From: Rhodovulum sp. ES.010
GTDB lineage: Bacteria; Pseudomonadota; Alphaproteobacteria; Rhodobacterales; Rhodobacteraceae
Assembly: GCF_900142935.1 (NCBI RefSeq)
Contig: NZ_FSRS01000001.1
Span: 692,001-756,000, forward strand
Direction of reading: 5' to 3'
Length of the DNA stretch: 64,000 bases
Part shown: positions 17,310 through 26,338 of the stretch, one piece after another
Layout: the number at the start of each line of letters is the position of its first letter
How positions within the stretch are numbered: position 1 is the stretch's first letter
Notes under the pieces: generated by a model
Told to the model about the DNA's origin: nothing
The model's input: the letters and a program-made list of their open reading frames with translations, nothing else
Databases searched by the model: none
Translations under genes and position numbers: made by a program

Positions 17310-18860
17310 ATGGGCGAGGCAGAGGCACGCGTGGGACGCAGGGCACGGGGCGGCGGCGGCGCGGCCCGGCGGGCGGCCCGCACCGCCCTGTCGGTTGAGA
17401 GCGCGCGCTATATCGAGCGCAACATCCCCGATTTCGAGCTTCTTAACGCCGAGGCGCTGGAGATCATCGAGCATAACGCCGAGCGCGTGCTGGAGGAGAT
17501 CGGTGTCAGTTTCGTCGAGAACCCGGGCGCGCTGGAGCGCTGGCGCGAGGCCGGCGCGGATGTGCAGGGCGAACGCGTGCGCATCCCTCGAGGGCTTGCC
17601 CGTCAGCTTTGCGCCAGCGCGCCCGCGCAATTCACCCAGCTTGCGCGCAACCCCGAGCGCAGCGTGGTGATCGGCGGCAGAAATCTCGTTCTTGCACCGG
17701 TTTACGGTCCACCCTTCGTGCGCGATCTCGACGGCGGGCGGCGCTACGCCACGATGGAGGATTTCCGCCGCTTCGTGCGCCTGGGCTACATGTCGAAATG
17801 GTTGCACCATTCCGGCGGCACGGTTTGCGAGCCCACGGACGTTGCCGTGAACAAGCGCCATCTGGACATGCTGTTGGCGCATATGACGCTCTCTGACAAA
17901 CCGTTCATGGGATCGGTGACGGAGCTTTCGCGCGCGCGCGACTCTGTCGAGATGTGCGAAATCCTTTTCGGCAAGGACGTCGTGGCCGACCAAACCGTGC
18001 TGACTTCGCTGGTCAACATCAACTCGCCACTGACGTTCGACGCCACGATGATGGGCGCGCTCGAGGTCTATGCCGCGGCGAAACAGGCCTGCATCGTCTC
18101 GCCCTTCATCGTGGGCGGGGCGATGGCGCCGGTCTCGGTTGCGGGAACGCTGACGCAGGTTCTGGCGGAAGTGATGGCCGGAGTGGCCTATGCGCAACTG
18201 ATCCGCCCCGGCGCACCGGTGATCTTCGGTGCCTTCGTGACCTCGATCGACATGAACTCCGGCGCGCCGACATTCGGCACGCCCGAGGCCAGCCAGATTC
18301 TTTACGGTGCCGGGCAGTTGGCGCGGCGTCTTAACCTGCCGTTCCGGTCGGGCGGGGCGCTCTGCGGTTCCAAGCTGCCGGATGCACAGGCGGCCTATGA
18401 AACGGCCAATACTCTGAATGCCGCGCTTCTGGGCGGGGTCAATTTCATGCTGCACGCCTGCGGCTGGCTCGAGGGCGGTCTAGTGGCTAGCGTCGAGAAA
18501 TTCGTGATGGATGCCGACCAACTGGGAGCCCTGCACAAGATGGCGCGGGGTGTCGCCGTCGACGACGAGGCGCAGGCCATGGGGGCGCTGCAGGAGGTGG
18601 GGCCGGGCGGCCACTATCTGGGGTGCGCACATACGCAGGCGCATTTCAAGGATGCGTTCTGGCGCTCGGACCTTCTCGACTACAAGCCGTTCGAAACATG
18701 GGACGAGGAGGGCGGCCGCGACACGTCAACTCTCGCCGCGGATCGGGCGAAAAAGCTGCTCGCCGATTACCAGGCCCCCGCCATGGACGACGGCGTGCGC
18801 GAGGAACTGGAGGCGTACGTCTCCCGGCGCAAGCACGAGATGCCCGACGCGTTCGTCTGA
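17310..18860 (+). CDS. Trimethylamine methyltransferase (MttB)-family protein, non-pyrrolysine type
   Basis: A 516-residue MttB/COG5598 protein. The domain begins about residue 45 with RYIERNIPDFELLNAEALE and includes the LVNINSPLTFDATM and FGTPEASQILYGAGQLARR segments of the family barrel. There is no in-frame amber codon, and the archaeal-type pyrrolysine position is a sense codon, so it belongs to the branch that includes glycine-betaine:corrinoid methyltransferases. Such enzymes demethylate quaternary amines with a cognate corrinoid protein, none of which is in this window. The ATG at 17310 follows GAGGAGAC; an in-frame upstream GTG/ATG is possible. Exact substrate unknown. Confidence 0.85.
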   Translation: MGEAEARVGRRARGGGGAARRAARTALSVESARYIERNIPDFELLNAEALEIIEHNAERVLEEIGVSFVENPGALERWREAGADVQGERVRIPRGLARQLCASAPAQFTQLARNPERSVVIGGRNLVLAPVYGPPFVRDLDGGRRYATMEDFRRFVRLGYMSKWLHHSGGTVCEPTDVAVNKRHLDMLLAHMTLSDKPFMGSVTELSRARDSVEMCEILFGKDVVADQTVLTSLVNINSPLTFDATMMGALEVYAAAKQACIVSPFIVGGAMAPVSVAGTLTQVLAEVMAGVAYAQLIRPGAPVIFGAFVTSIDMNSGAPTFGTPEASQILYGAGQLARRLNLPFRSGGALCGSKLPDAQAAYETANTLNAALLGGVNFMLHACGWLEGGLVASVEKFVMDADQLGALHKMARGVAVDDEAQAMGALQEVGPGGHYLGCAHTQAHFKDAFWRSDLLDYKPFETWDEEGGRDTSTLAADRAKKLLADYQAPAMDDGVREELEAYVSRRKHEMPDAFV

Positions 18861-18875
18861 CGCGCGGGGCGCGTC

Positions 18876-19208
18876 TCAGGCGGCGTGGCGACAGGGCGCA
18901 GGCCGACTCGGCGCGGGCTCGGGCGTGTGCATCGCGGTCAGACTCCGCGCCTCGGCCATCAGCGCGATCAGGATTTCGATGTGCCGGGCGTAGGAATAAC
19001 CGGCATCGCCGTTGCGCCGGCGCGCGTCCTGGCGCTCTTCCAGATCAATCAGCTTGTCGATCAGCCCACGCGGCGATTTCGGGCGGGCACCCGGCAGCAG
19101 CCGCGCGAGGTCACGCTCGCGGCGGTAGTCGGCCAGCCCGAAGCGGGCGGCGCGTACAAGAAGGCGCGGACGGCGCAGGCGGGCGAGCTCTTCGGGAAAC
19201 TGGGTCAT
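18876..19208 (-). CDS. DUF6477 family protein
   Basis: A 110-residue basic protein matching the small rhodobacterial family I know as DUF6477: LRRPRLLVRAARFGLADYRRERDL at the N-terminus and a central GYSYARHIEILIALMAEARSL. It is predicted to be helical and cytoplasmic, with no catalytic motif. The start at 19208 has GGAGGTG upstream. It is divergent from the DUF6456 gene, with which it shares a 242-bp AT-rich regulatory region, a pairing typical of this order. The function is unknown to me; the family assignment is from memory of sequence. Confidence 0.75.
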   Translation of the reverse strand: MTQFPEELARLRRPRLLVRAARFGLADYRRERDLARLLPGARPKSPRGLIDKLIDLEERQDARRRNGDAGYSYARHIEILIALMAEARSLTAMHTPEPAPSRPAPCRHAA

Positions 19209-19271
19209 GGTGACACCTCCGGGATTTCGTGTGGCATCACCATTGCACAACCTAAGCGGGTGTTGCGCTTC

Positions 19272-19280
19272 TGTGGATAA
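19272..19280 (-). promoter_or_regulatory. DnaA box, perfect consensus
   Basis: TTATCCACA on the minus strand is identical to the high-affinity DnaA consensus TTATNCACA. A single exact 9-mer can arise by chance, but a second similar box and a CtrA box are nearby. Confidence 0.5.
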
Positions 19281-19343
19281 GTGCGTACGGAGCTTTCTCG
19301 AATCTTTATCTTTTGGAAACAATACTCAACGTTGGGTTCTTTG

Positions 19344-19362
19344 TTAACCGAAACGTAACCAT
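19344..19362 (+). promoter_or_regulatory. Putative CtrA-binding box
   Basis: TTAA, seven bases, then GTAACCAT. This matches the alphaproteobacterial CtrA consensus TTAA-N7-TTAACCAT with one mismatch. It lies 89 bp before the DUF6456 start codon, a plausible promoter position. Confidence 0.5.
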
Positions 19363-19390
19363 ATCAACCTTGGATTGCAAGCGGCACAGG

Positions 19391-19399
19391 TTTTCCACA
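19391..19399 (+). promoter_or_regulatory. Relaxed-consensus DnaA box
   Basis: TTTTCCACA on the plus strand fits TT(A/T)TNCACA. It lies 52 bp before the DUF6456 start codon. On its own it is weak evidence. Confidence 0.35.
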
Positions 19400-19450
19400 G
19401 ACCGTCCGGGTGCGAGCCAAACCAGTAGGATCGACAAGGAGCATGTCGCG

Positions 19451-20557
19451 ATGGACACCGTGACGCCTTCCAGAACCGCGCCGTCCTGGCTGCCACAGGC
19501 GGCGCGTCTTTATCTGGCACATACCGAAGAGGGATGCTCGCTGCGCGCGCTCGCGCGTCGCGAAGGCTGCCACCCCTCGACCGTTCTGCGCCAGGTACGC
19601 CGCGTCGAGACGCGGCGCGACGATCCACTGGTCGACGACGCGTTGGCCCGCCTTGGCGCGGCGGCGCGCACCTGCACACCGCGAAAGGAGACCCCGCAGA
19701 TGACAGCGATGACGCGACCGGCAAGCGCTGCAGCGGACAACGGCACACTGACGCGCGAGGCGCGGCGGATCCTGCGCAGGATGAACGAGCCCGGCACGTT
19801 TCTCGCCGTCGCGCGCGACATGGAAAAGGCCGCGGTTCTTCGCGAGTCGGAAGAGGGGCAGACGACGCGGGTCGCCGTCGTCGACCGTGCCGTGGCCGAA
19901 GCATTCGCCCTGAAGGACTGGATCACTTGCAAGGCCCGTGGCCGGGTCACCATCTACCGGATCAGCCAAGCCGGGCGCGCCGCGCTCAAGCGCCTTGGCG
20001 CCGAACGGGATTCTGCCCGTTCCGCCGAGCAGTCGGGCTTCGCCGAGGACCAGTCCGCCTTCGCCGCGCAACATGGCGACTGGGAGGCCGGGCGCACCGA
20101 AAAGGCCGAACGCGTGCGCTACAACCGCGCGGAATCCCCGCTGGCGATTCTGGGGCGGCGCCGCGACAAGGACGGCCGTCCCTTCCTGTCTGCCGATCTC
20201 GTCGCGGCGGGCGAACGCTTGCGCGAGGATTTCGAGGTCGCACAGATGGGTCCGCGCGTGGCGCAGAACTGGGAACGCTTTCTCACAGGCGCCGAGCGCG
20301 GTGCATTCCAGCCGGGAAGCGGCCCCGGCGATGGCCCGTCCGGCGCGCGCAACCGCGTTGCCTCGGCGCTGCGCGATCTTGGCCCCGGCCTCGGCGACGT
20401 CGTTCTGCGCTGCTGCTGCTTTCTGGAGGGCATGGAACAGGTGGAGCAACGGATGGGTTGGTCGGCACGCTCGGGCAAGATCGTCCTCCGCATCGCACTG
20501 CAGCGGCTCAAACTTCACTACGAACGGCTCGGTGACGGCGCCGGGATGATCGGCTAG
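19451..20557 (+). CDS. DUF6456 family helix-turn-helix protein
   Basis: A 368-residue putative DNA-binding protein. The N-terminal helix-turn-helix [21 protein letters not shown] spans about residues 29-49; a second winged-helix-like region is near residues 95-175; the C-terminal DUF6456 part (about 220-365) has the characteristic [16 protein letters not shown] and LERLG-type ending. The ATG at 19451 was chosen over an in-frame start at 19313 because AAGGAG lies 9 bp upstream and the preceding sequence is promoter-like. The boxes upstream suggest CtrA/DnaA control. Function unproven. Its stop overlaps the VIT-family gene stop on the other strand by 4 bp. Confidence 0.75.
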   Translation: MDTVTPSRTAPSWLPQAARLYLAHTEEGCSLRALARREGCHPSTVLRQVRRVETRRDDPLVDDALARLGAAARTCTPRKETPQMTAMTRPASAAADNGTLTREARRILRRMNEPGTFLAVARDMEKAAVLRESEEGQTTRVAVVDRAVAEAFALKDWITCKARGRVTIYRISQAGRAALKRLGAERDSARSAEQSGFAEDQSAFAAQHGDWEAGRTEKAERVRYNRAESPLAILGRRRDKDGRPFLSADLVAAGERLREDFEVAQMGPRVAQNWERFLTGAERGAFQPGSGPGDGPSGARNRVASALRDLGPGLGDVVLRCCCFLEGMEQVEQRMGWSARSGKIVLRIALQRLKLHYERLGDGAGMIG

Positions 20558-21282
20558 CCGCCGACCGCTGCACCGACCACGAACGCAACCACCGCACAGA
20601 CCCCGCCGACGACCACCGTCTCCCCGACGGAACGCAGCAGGCCGAGCCCCGTCGCGTTCCATCGCAGAAGTCCCAGCCCCACAAGGGCGGAGATCGTCGC
20701 GGCGGCCGACAGTGCCAGGGTGGTACCGTCCGCGGGCCGCAGGAAGTAGGGCACCAGCGGAACCACGCCGAAGGCCACGAAGGCGACAAAGGTGAAGAGA
20801 CCGTTGATCGCCGGGCTGTCCTCGTCGGGGTGGCCGAGCCCGTTTTCATAGCGCATCAGCATCTCCGCCATCATCGGCGGGGTCCGCGCGAGTATCGCGG
20901 CCGCGGCTTCGGCATCAGTGGAGGATAGGCCGCGCGCCCGGAGGTGCCGGTCAAGCCGCGTCCGCGCGTCCTCAGGCGCGCGCCGGATGGTTTCCAGCGC
21001 GCGGCGCTTCTGGGCGCCGTAGAGATCGCGCTGTGCCCGCCCCGACAGGAACTCGCCCAGACCCATCGAGACGGCATCGGCAAAGAGGTTGGCGAGACCG
21101 AAGACCAGCACGGCAACCGCGCCGATTCCGGCCACGCCCTCGGCCCGGGCGCCGGCAAAACCCGCGACGATTGCGAACGTCGTGACGATTCCGTCATTGC
21201 CGCCGTAGACGATCTGCTTGAGGAATTCCTGGGTCCGGCCCAGGCGGTCCGGCGGGGCGGGCTGCAGCGGGACTGTGCTCAT
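20554..21282 (-). CDS. VIT1/CCC1-family transporter
   Basis: A 242-residue membrane protein with five likely spans. The N-terminus [19 protein letters not shown] and the following [20 protein letters not shown] are the VIT/CCC1 signatures used for Fe/Mn export or vacuolar iron loading in eukaryotes. A cytoplasmic charged stretch (about residues 85-140), rich in E and R, corresponds to the metal-binding domain between TM2 and TM3. In bacteria this family is thought to export iron or manganese, with ferritin fusions in some cases; there is no ferritin domain here. It is probably a single-gene unit. Confidence 0.85.
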   Translation of the reverse strand: MSTVPLQPAPPDRLGRTQEFLKQIVYGGNDGIVTTFAIVAGFAGARAEGVAGIGAVAVLVFGLANLFADAVSMGLGEFLSGRAQRDLYGAQKRRALETIRRAPEDARTRLDRHLRARGLSSTDAEAAAAILARTPPMMAEMLMRYENGLGHPDEDSPAINGLFTFVAFVAFGVVPLVPYFLRPADGTTLALSAAATISALVGLGLLRWNATGLGLLRSVGETVVVGGVCAVVAFVVGAAVGG

Positions 21283-21591
21283 GTGCGCTCCTCGCTTTCC
21301 GCGTGCAGAATAGCGTGCCGCGTGCGCCCCGCCAACGGCGGCGCACGAGTTTCCCGTTACCGGGCTTCGAGGTAGGCCAACCAGTATTTTAACCTATTTT
21401 TTTACGAAGTCGGGATGCTCGGCTTTGCAATGCCCTCCTTGGTGAAGTTCGGGAAACGATGCCCCGATTTCGCCCTAGATACGCGCGCACCTTTGGATGG
21501 CGTCCACATATGCTGGCCACCGTCTGAGGGCAGAAGCCGGGTCCTCGCCGATCCAGACACTTATTATCGAACAAGTGGGACCCAGAGGACC
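21283..21591 (+). other. Intergenic region upstream of the chemotaxis receptor pseudogene
   Basis: A 309-bp stretch with no convincing gene. It contains an AT-rich patch around 21380-21405 in which TTAA-N7-TTTACG (21389-21405) resembles a CtrA box with mismatches, and an AGAGGA ribosome site (21583-21588) for the pseudogene. The reading frame of the receptor is open upstream to 21415 but lacks any signal-peptide or coding character there, so it was not annotated as coding. Confidence 0.4.
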
Positions 21592-21853
21592 ATGTCACTG
21601 CGCCTCAAGATCATTCTGTCCATCGCGGCTTCGGTCGCGCTTTCTGCCGCTCTCATTCTCGTGCCGATGCTGTTCAGCGCAAAGGGCCTGATCGAAGAGG
21701 GAACCCATCGCGAACTCGATATGGTCAAGCTGCGGTTCGAGACCGCGCTGGAGGACCGGTTCCACAACGCAACGGCGATGGCCACCCTGATCGCTGAGAT
21801 GCCGGACGTGCCGTGGCCGGGGGCGACCGCGCCGCGCTCGACGCGCGAGACTA
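21592..21853 (+). pseudogene. Methyl-accepting chemotaxis receptor, 5' fragment (interrupted by IS630)
   Basis: The N-terminal fragment reads MSLRLKIILSIAASVALSAALI, a basic start plus first TM helix, then a periplasmic helix ending MATLIAEMPDV. After about 21811 the receptor-like sequence is in another frame: the +1 frame reads VAGGDRAALDAR, which suits the family, so there is at least one small indel before the IS. The element inserted at TA, 21852-21853. The downstream fragment is not restored to frame by removing the element. Confidence 0.75.
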
Positions 21854-22910
21854 GAGCGTGTCGCCGGCTTTCGGATTCAGGATTCCCAGATTGGCCGTGA
21901 TGTGATTCCGTCTCTTTGAGGCAGATATGGGGGTCATAGATGGGCAAACCACATCCGATAGAGCTACGCGAGCGTGTCGTCGCGTTTGTGGACGAAGGTC
22001 ATGGGCATCGCGAAGCGGCACGGCACTTCCGGGTATCGCCGAAGTTCGTGAACGAGCTGATCAAACTGCGTCGCGAGACCGGATCACTCAAGCCCCGGCC
22101 CCAAGGCAATGGCGGCGGGCACGGCAAGCTTGCGGGCGTGACCGGCTGGATCGAAGCCCGCGTCGCCGCCAAGGGCGAGATCACGCTCGATGAATTGGCC
22201 GTTGAGCTGGCCGAAACCCATGGCATCGAGGTCCATCGCGGCACGATCTGGCGGGTGCTGCGCGGGCTTGGTCTGACGCACGAAAAAAGACCTGCAGGCG
22301 CTTGAGCAGAAGCGCAAGGATGTCGCCGATCTGCGGCGCATCTGGATCGCGAAACGCCAGCCCTTCATGGCCAACCATCTGGACCGGCTGGCCTTTGTGG
22401 ACGAGACCTCGGTCAAAACCAACATGGCCAAGACGACCGGCTGGGCCCCGTTCGGGCAGCGCCTCGTCGATCACGCGCCGTTCGGACATTGGCGCACCCA
22501 GACCTTCGTCGCGGCCCTGCGCCACGACCGGCTCGACGCACCATGGATCATCGACGGGGCGATGAACGCCGAGATGTTCGCCCTCTACATCGAAACCCGG
22601 CTGGGGCCGACGCTGCGCAAAGGCGACGTTGTCATTCTCGACAACCTGTCGAGCCATAAGGCCCCGGCCGCAGCGGCGTCCCTGCGTGCGATTGGCACCT
22701 GGTTCCTGTTCTTGCCGCCTTACAGCCCGGACCTGAACCCCATCGAAATGGCGTTCTCAAAGCTGAAGTCGCTCATAAGGAAGGCAGCCGCGCGAACCTA
22801 CGATCAACTTTGGGCGGCCGTCGGCCATGTCTGCGACCTCTTCTCAGACCAAGAATGCTACAACTACTTCAAGGCGGCCGGCTATGAGGCCGATTAAATG
22901 CGACGCGCTC
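21854..22910 (+). mobile_element. IS630-family insertion sequence, copy 1
   Basis: A 1057-bp element with near-perfect terminal inverted repeats: left GAGCGTGTCGC, right GCGACGCGCTC (one mismatch), flanked by TA on both sides (21852-21853 and 22911-22912), the TA target duplication of IS630/Tc1-type elements. It encodes a transposase split over two frames (21940-22897). A second copy at 27638-28694 has the same length and differs at only about six bases. It interrupts the chemotaxis receptor gene. Confidence 0.92.
21940..22897 (+). CDS. IS630-family transposase, two-frame (frameshifted), copy 1
   Basis: The first frame (21940-22305) encodes an N-terminal helix-turn-helix domain starting MGKPHPIELRERVVAFVDEG and ends after THEKRPAGA. 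The second frame supplies the DDE catalytic part: FVDETSVKTN (first Asp), VILDNLSSHK (second Asp) and PPYSPDLNPIEMAFSKLK (Glu). The switch lies at a run of six A (22283-22288) where moving to the +1 frame gives EKDLQALEQKRKDVADL, the continuous family sequence. The same arrangement is preserved in copy 2, so it is probably a functional recoding or slippage site, not a disabling mutation. Confidence 0.85.
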
Positions 22911-24186
22911 TAGTGCCCGGCTTTGCCAAGCTCCGCGACGAGCAAGGCGTCCGCCAGTTCCATTTCCACACGCCCGAGGCACGCTCATTCTTCCGTGTGA
23001 ACAAGCCCGATAGCCTCGGCGACGAGTTGTCGGGCTTCCGCCCCACCGTGGTCGAGGCAAACGCCACCTGCGCCACGGTGTCCGGGCTGGAGCTTGGCCG
23101 CGGCGGGCTGGGCGCCCGCGGCATCGCGCCGATCAGCCACCAGGGCCGCCATGTCGGCACGGTCGAGATCGGCCTCAAGGTCGACGCGGCCTTCTTCGAG
23201 TCGATCGTTGCCGGATCGCATGACCAGATCGAACTCTACATCCTGCCGCGCTCGGGCATCAGCGATTTCGCCGCGTCAGATGCAAGCCGGATGGGCCGTA
23301 CCGTCGCGAGTTTCGATGCCCCGGCGCTGCTGGGCACCGACGAGGTGCTGGCCGGTCGCACGGATGGGATCGCCGCAAGCGTGCGCGAACTGGGCGGCGA
23401 AAGCTACTATTCCGCCGCCTTCCCGGTGAAGGACTATACCGGAATACCGGTCGCGCTGCTGCATGTTCTTGTGCCGCGCGCCAGCTACCTCGCGCTTGCA
23501 GGTGACATGCGCATGACCGCGTTCGGGGCGGCGGCGTTGGCCCTGACCATCGGGCTTGGGCTTGCCGCATTCATGGGCGGCCAGATCACCGGCACCTTGC
23601 GCGCCCTGATCGACAAGCTCGGCCGCCTGACCCAAGGCGACCGCGACACCGACGTCTCCGATGTCGAGGGCCGCGGCGGCGAACTGGGTCAACTGGCGCA
23701 GGGCATCGCCAGCTTCCGCGATCACCGCCTGCACGAGGTCACGCTCCAGGAGCGGGACCGCGAGCGTGCCGAGGTCGAGGGCGTGGTGCGGTCGCCCGCG
23801 GCGATGCCGAGGCCTCGGGCCGCGTCGTCTCCGACGCCGTCGACGCGATGGGCGAGATCAAGCGCTCCTCCGACGAGATCAGCCAGATCATCGGCGTGAT
23901 CGACGACATCGCGTTCCAGACCAACCTCCTGGCGCTCAACGCCGCCTCGGCCACCCTCCGCCACGAGGCCGAAACCCTCCAGGGCCTCGTCGCACGGTTC
24001 CGGCTGCAAGGCCCAGCCGGAGCAGTCTCCGGGCGCGATGGCGCCGCTGCGTCTCGTCCAGAACAGCGCCGCCGACACCGCGCCGGAGAAGGCCCGCGGT
24101 CGGCTTGGGCGGTTGGCAGGACTTCTGAGGCCGACCGCATGCCCGCAAGCCGGGCGGGGTTGGACTTCCCCGCCCGGAGAGGTTAG
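22911..24186 (+). pseudogene. Methyl-accepting chemotaxis receptor, 3' fragment (decayed)
   Basis: Continues the receptor after the IS. Residues reading LVPGFAKLRDEQGVRQFHFH and the following RVNKPDSLGDELSGF are the periplasmic double-Cache-type sensor; a second TM ([18 protein letters not shown]) and a HAMP region ([19 protein letters not shown]) follow up to about 23750. A frame change near 23795 leads to [20 protein letters not shown] and [15 protein letters not shown], then jumps directly to [17 protein letters not shown]: most of the methyl-accepting signalling hairpin is deleted. Another frame change near 24010 affects the C-terminus. The gene cannot make a working receptor. Confidence 0.8.
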
Positions 24187-24216
24187 ATCGGGAGCAGGCG
24201 GAAGGAACCCAGCGCC

Positions 24217-25173
24217 ATGAGCCCCAGAGACCTCAAGATCCCCGGCCAGCGTCATCCCGAAAAGGCGCATCGGCCGGACAATTCGCAACCGAAGAAACCT
24301 GCCTGGATCCGCGTCCGCGCGCCCGGCGGGCAGGGCTATCGCGACACGCACAAGGTGATCCGCGAGCATGGACTTGCCACGGTTTGCGAGGAGGCGGGAT
24401 GCCCGAACGTGGGCGAGTGCTGGGCGCACGGCCACGCCACCATGATGATCATGGGCGAGATCTGCACGCGCGGCTGCACGTTCTGCAATGTGGCCACCGG
24501 CCGGCCCGAGGCGCTGGACATCTTCGAACCGGGGCGGGTGGCCGATGCGGTGCAGAAGCTCGGCCTCAATCACGTCGTCATTACCTCGGTGGATCGCGAC
24601 GATCTCGAGGATGGCGGGGCTGCGCATTTCGCGCAGACGATCCGCGCGATCCGCCACCGCGCGCCGGACACCACGATCGAGGTGCTGACGCCCGACTTCC
24701 TGAAATGCGGCCCCGAGGCGCTGGAATCTGTAGTCGCGGCCAAGCCGGACGTGTTCAACCACAATCTCGAGACCGTGCCCGGACTCTACCCGGAGGTCCG
24801 GCCCGGGGCGCGCTACTTCCACTCGCTCCGCCTGTTGCAACGCGTGAAGGAGATCGACCCGACCGCGTTTACCAAGTCGGGCATCATGGCGGGGCTCGGC
24901 GAGGAGCGGCAGGCCGTCCTTCAGGTCATGGACGACCTGCGCTCGGCCGACGTGGATTTCCTGACCATCGGCCAGTACCTGCAGCCGACGTCCAAGCACC
25001 ACGCCGTCGCGCGTTTCGTGACGCCGGAGGAGTTCGCGGCTTACGAACGGGCGGCCTACGGCAAGGGATTTCTGATGGTTTCGGCCACGCCGCTTACACG
25101 ATCCAGCTACCACGCGGGCGAGGATTTCGCCCGGCTCAAGGCCGCGCGCGAGCGGGCGGTGGCGGGGCGCTGA
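24217..25173 (+). CDS. lipA: Lipoyl synthase
   Basis: A 318-residue radical SAM enzyme that inserts two sulfurs into octanoyl groups on lipoyl-dependent proteins. The auxiliary cluster motif Cys57-x4-Cys62-x5-Cys68 and the SAM-cluster motif Cys83-x3-Cys87-x2-Cys90 (CTRGCTFC) are intact, as is the C-terminal [10 protein letters not shown] with the serine that ligates the auxiliary cluster. The ATG is the first after the receptor pseudogene with AAGGAA upstream. It is convergent with the site-2 protease gene. Confidence 0.98.
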   Translation: MSPRDLKIPGQRHPEKAHRPDNSQPKKPAWIRVRAPGGQGYRDTHKVIREHGLATVCEEAGCPNVGECWAHGHATMMIMGEICTRGCTFCNVATGRPEALDIFEPGRVADAVQKLGLNHVVITSVDRDDLEDGGAAHFAQTIRAIRHRAPDTTIEVLTPDFLKCGPEALESVVAAKPDVFNHNLETVPGLYPEVRPGARYFHSLRLLQRVKEIDPTAFTKSGIMAGLGEERQAVLQVMDDLRSADVDFLTIGQYLQPTSKHHAVARFVTPEEFAAYERAAYGKGFLMVSATPLTRSSYHAGEDFARLKAARERAVAGR

Positions 25174-25228
25174 ACGGCCCGCGCTGCGCAGAACGACGCA
25201 AAATCCCGCCAGCGCGACCGGCTGCCTC

Positions 25229-26314
25229 TCAAAGCCGCCGGTCGCGGCCCGAGATTACCATCAACTCGCCGATATTCTCCCGCGTGATATAGCCGATCAT
25301 CCGGCCCGAAGGCTCGGTCACGGCGACCGCCGGCGCGCCCGAATCCTGCAACGCGTCGAGCGCGGCGGCGAGCGGGGCGGTCAGCGGGACGGTCGGGATG
25401 CCTTCGGTCATCGCCTCGGAAACGGAGCGCATCTTGTTGCCCTCTGCCAGCGCGGCAAAAAGCGCGTTGCGCGTCAGGAACCCGCGCAGCCCGCCGCCTG
25501 CGTCGACCACGGGGAACTCGTGCTGGGTGGTTCGGATGACTGCATTCGACGCGATCTGCAGCGTATCGGCGGGTTGCAGCGCCTCGAACTGGGTGATCAT
25601 CGCATCGCGCGCCCGCATGTGCCCAGCCATGTCACGGAGCGAGACATCCGCGCTTTCCGCGCCCGCCGCGAGAAACACGAAGATCGCGATCAGCAGCAGG
25701 ATCGGGTTGCCCCAGGTCAACCCGAGAAAACCGAAAACGAAGGCCAGCACCTGTCCCGAGCGCGCGGCGGCCCTTGTCGCCGCGACCCGGCCCATGACGG
25801 CGGACAGCGCGGCGCGGAACACCCGACCACCGTCCATCGGGAAGGCCGGGATCATGTTGAACAGCACAAGGAACAGGTTCAGCGCCGCCAGCTTGCCCCA
25901 GAACCCGGCTAGGCCAGGCTCCTCGATCGCAGCGAGTTTCTCCAAGTCGGTCTCAGCGCCGAGCAGGACAAGCACCGCCCAGATCACCACGTTCACCGCG
26001 GGACCGGCGAGGGCGACGACGATCTCCTGCGCCGGCTTTTCCGGCATCCGGTCAAGTCGCGCGAGCCCGCCGATCGGCAGGAGCGTGATGTCCGGCGTCG
26101 CGATGCCATAGCGCCGCGCGGCCAGCGCGTGGCCAAATTCGTGCGCGACCACGCAGGCGAACAGCGCCAGCACAAACAGCACGTTGCCCGCCGCGGCGAT
26201 CGGGCCGCCCGCGATCCATGCAGCGGCGCCGATCCAAGCGAGCAACAGAAAGAAGGTGGCATGCACCCGGACTTCAGAGCCGAACAACCGGCCGATGGGG
26301 AAGGACAGGCTCAT
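25229..26314 (-). CDS. Site-2 (M50) zinc metalloprotease with two CBS domains
   Basis: A 361-residue membrane protein with the zinc motif HEFGH (residues 58-62) in a TM helix and the second metal site NMIPAFPMDGGR near 155-166, which define the S2P/M50 family. After about five spans the C-terminal half (about 235-355) carries two CBS repeats (e.g. ISEAM-like DVSLRD..., SGAPAVAVTEP), so activity may respond to nucleotide ligands. It resembles SpoIVFB/RasP-type regulated intramembrane proteases without PDZ domains and is distinct from RseP at 41954-43300. The substrate is unknown. Confidence 0.9.
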   Translation of the reverse strand: MSLSFPIGRLFGSEVRVHATFFLLLAWIGAAAWIAGGPIAAAGNVLFVLALFACVVAHEFGHALAARRYGIATPDITLLPIGGLARLDRMPEKPAQEIVVALAGPAVNVVIWAVLVLLGAETDLEKLAAIEEPGLAGFWGKLAALNLFLVLFNMIPAFPMDGGRVFRAALSAVMGRVAATRAAARSGQVLAFVFGFLGLTWGNPILLLIAIFVFLAAGAESADVSLRDMAGHMRARDAMITQFEALQPADTLQIASNAVIRTTQHEFPVVDAGGGLRGFLTRNALFAALAEGNKMRSVSEAMTEGIPTVPLTAPLAAALDALQDSGAPAVAVTEPSGRMIGYITRENIGELMVISGRDRRL

Positions 26315-26338
26315 CCCGCGCTTGCCCGCCGGGCTGCC

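Larger units (their letters stand above)
19209..19450. promoter_or_regulatory. Shared divergent regulatory region with CtrA- and DnaA-type boxes
   Basis: This 242-bp intergenic stretch is strikingly AT-rich relative to its surroundings. It carries a perfect DnaA 9-mer (19272-19280, minus orientation), a relaxed DnaA 9-mer (19391-19399) and a near-consensus CtrA box (19344-19362). AAGGAG at 19436-19441 is the ribosome site for the DUF6456 gene. The combination suggests cell-cycle-phased expression of the divergent pair. Confidence 0.55.

Noticed and set aside
19313..19450. Upstream in-frame start for the DUF6456 protein
   Set aside because: It would cover the CtrA and DnaA boxes and has no ribosome site, whereas ATG 19451 follows AAGGAG at good spacing.
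25214..25245. Eight-base-pair GC hairpin between lipA and the site-2 protease
   Set aside because: No T-run follows on either strand and one arm lies within coding sequence, so terminator function is unsupported.
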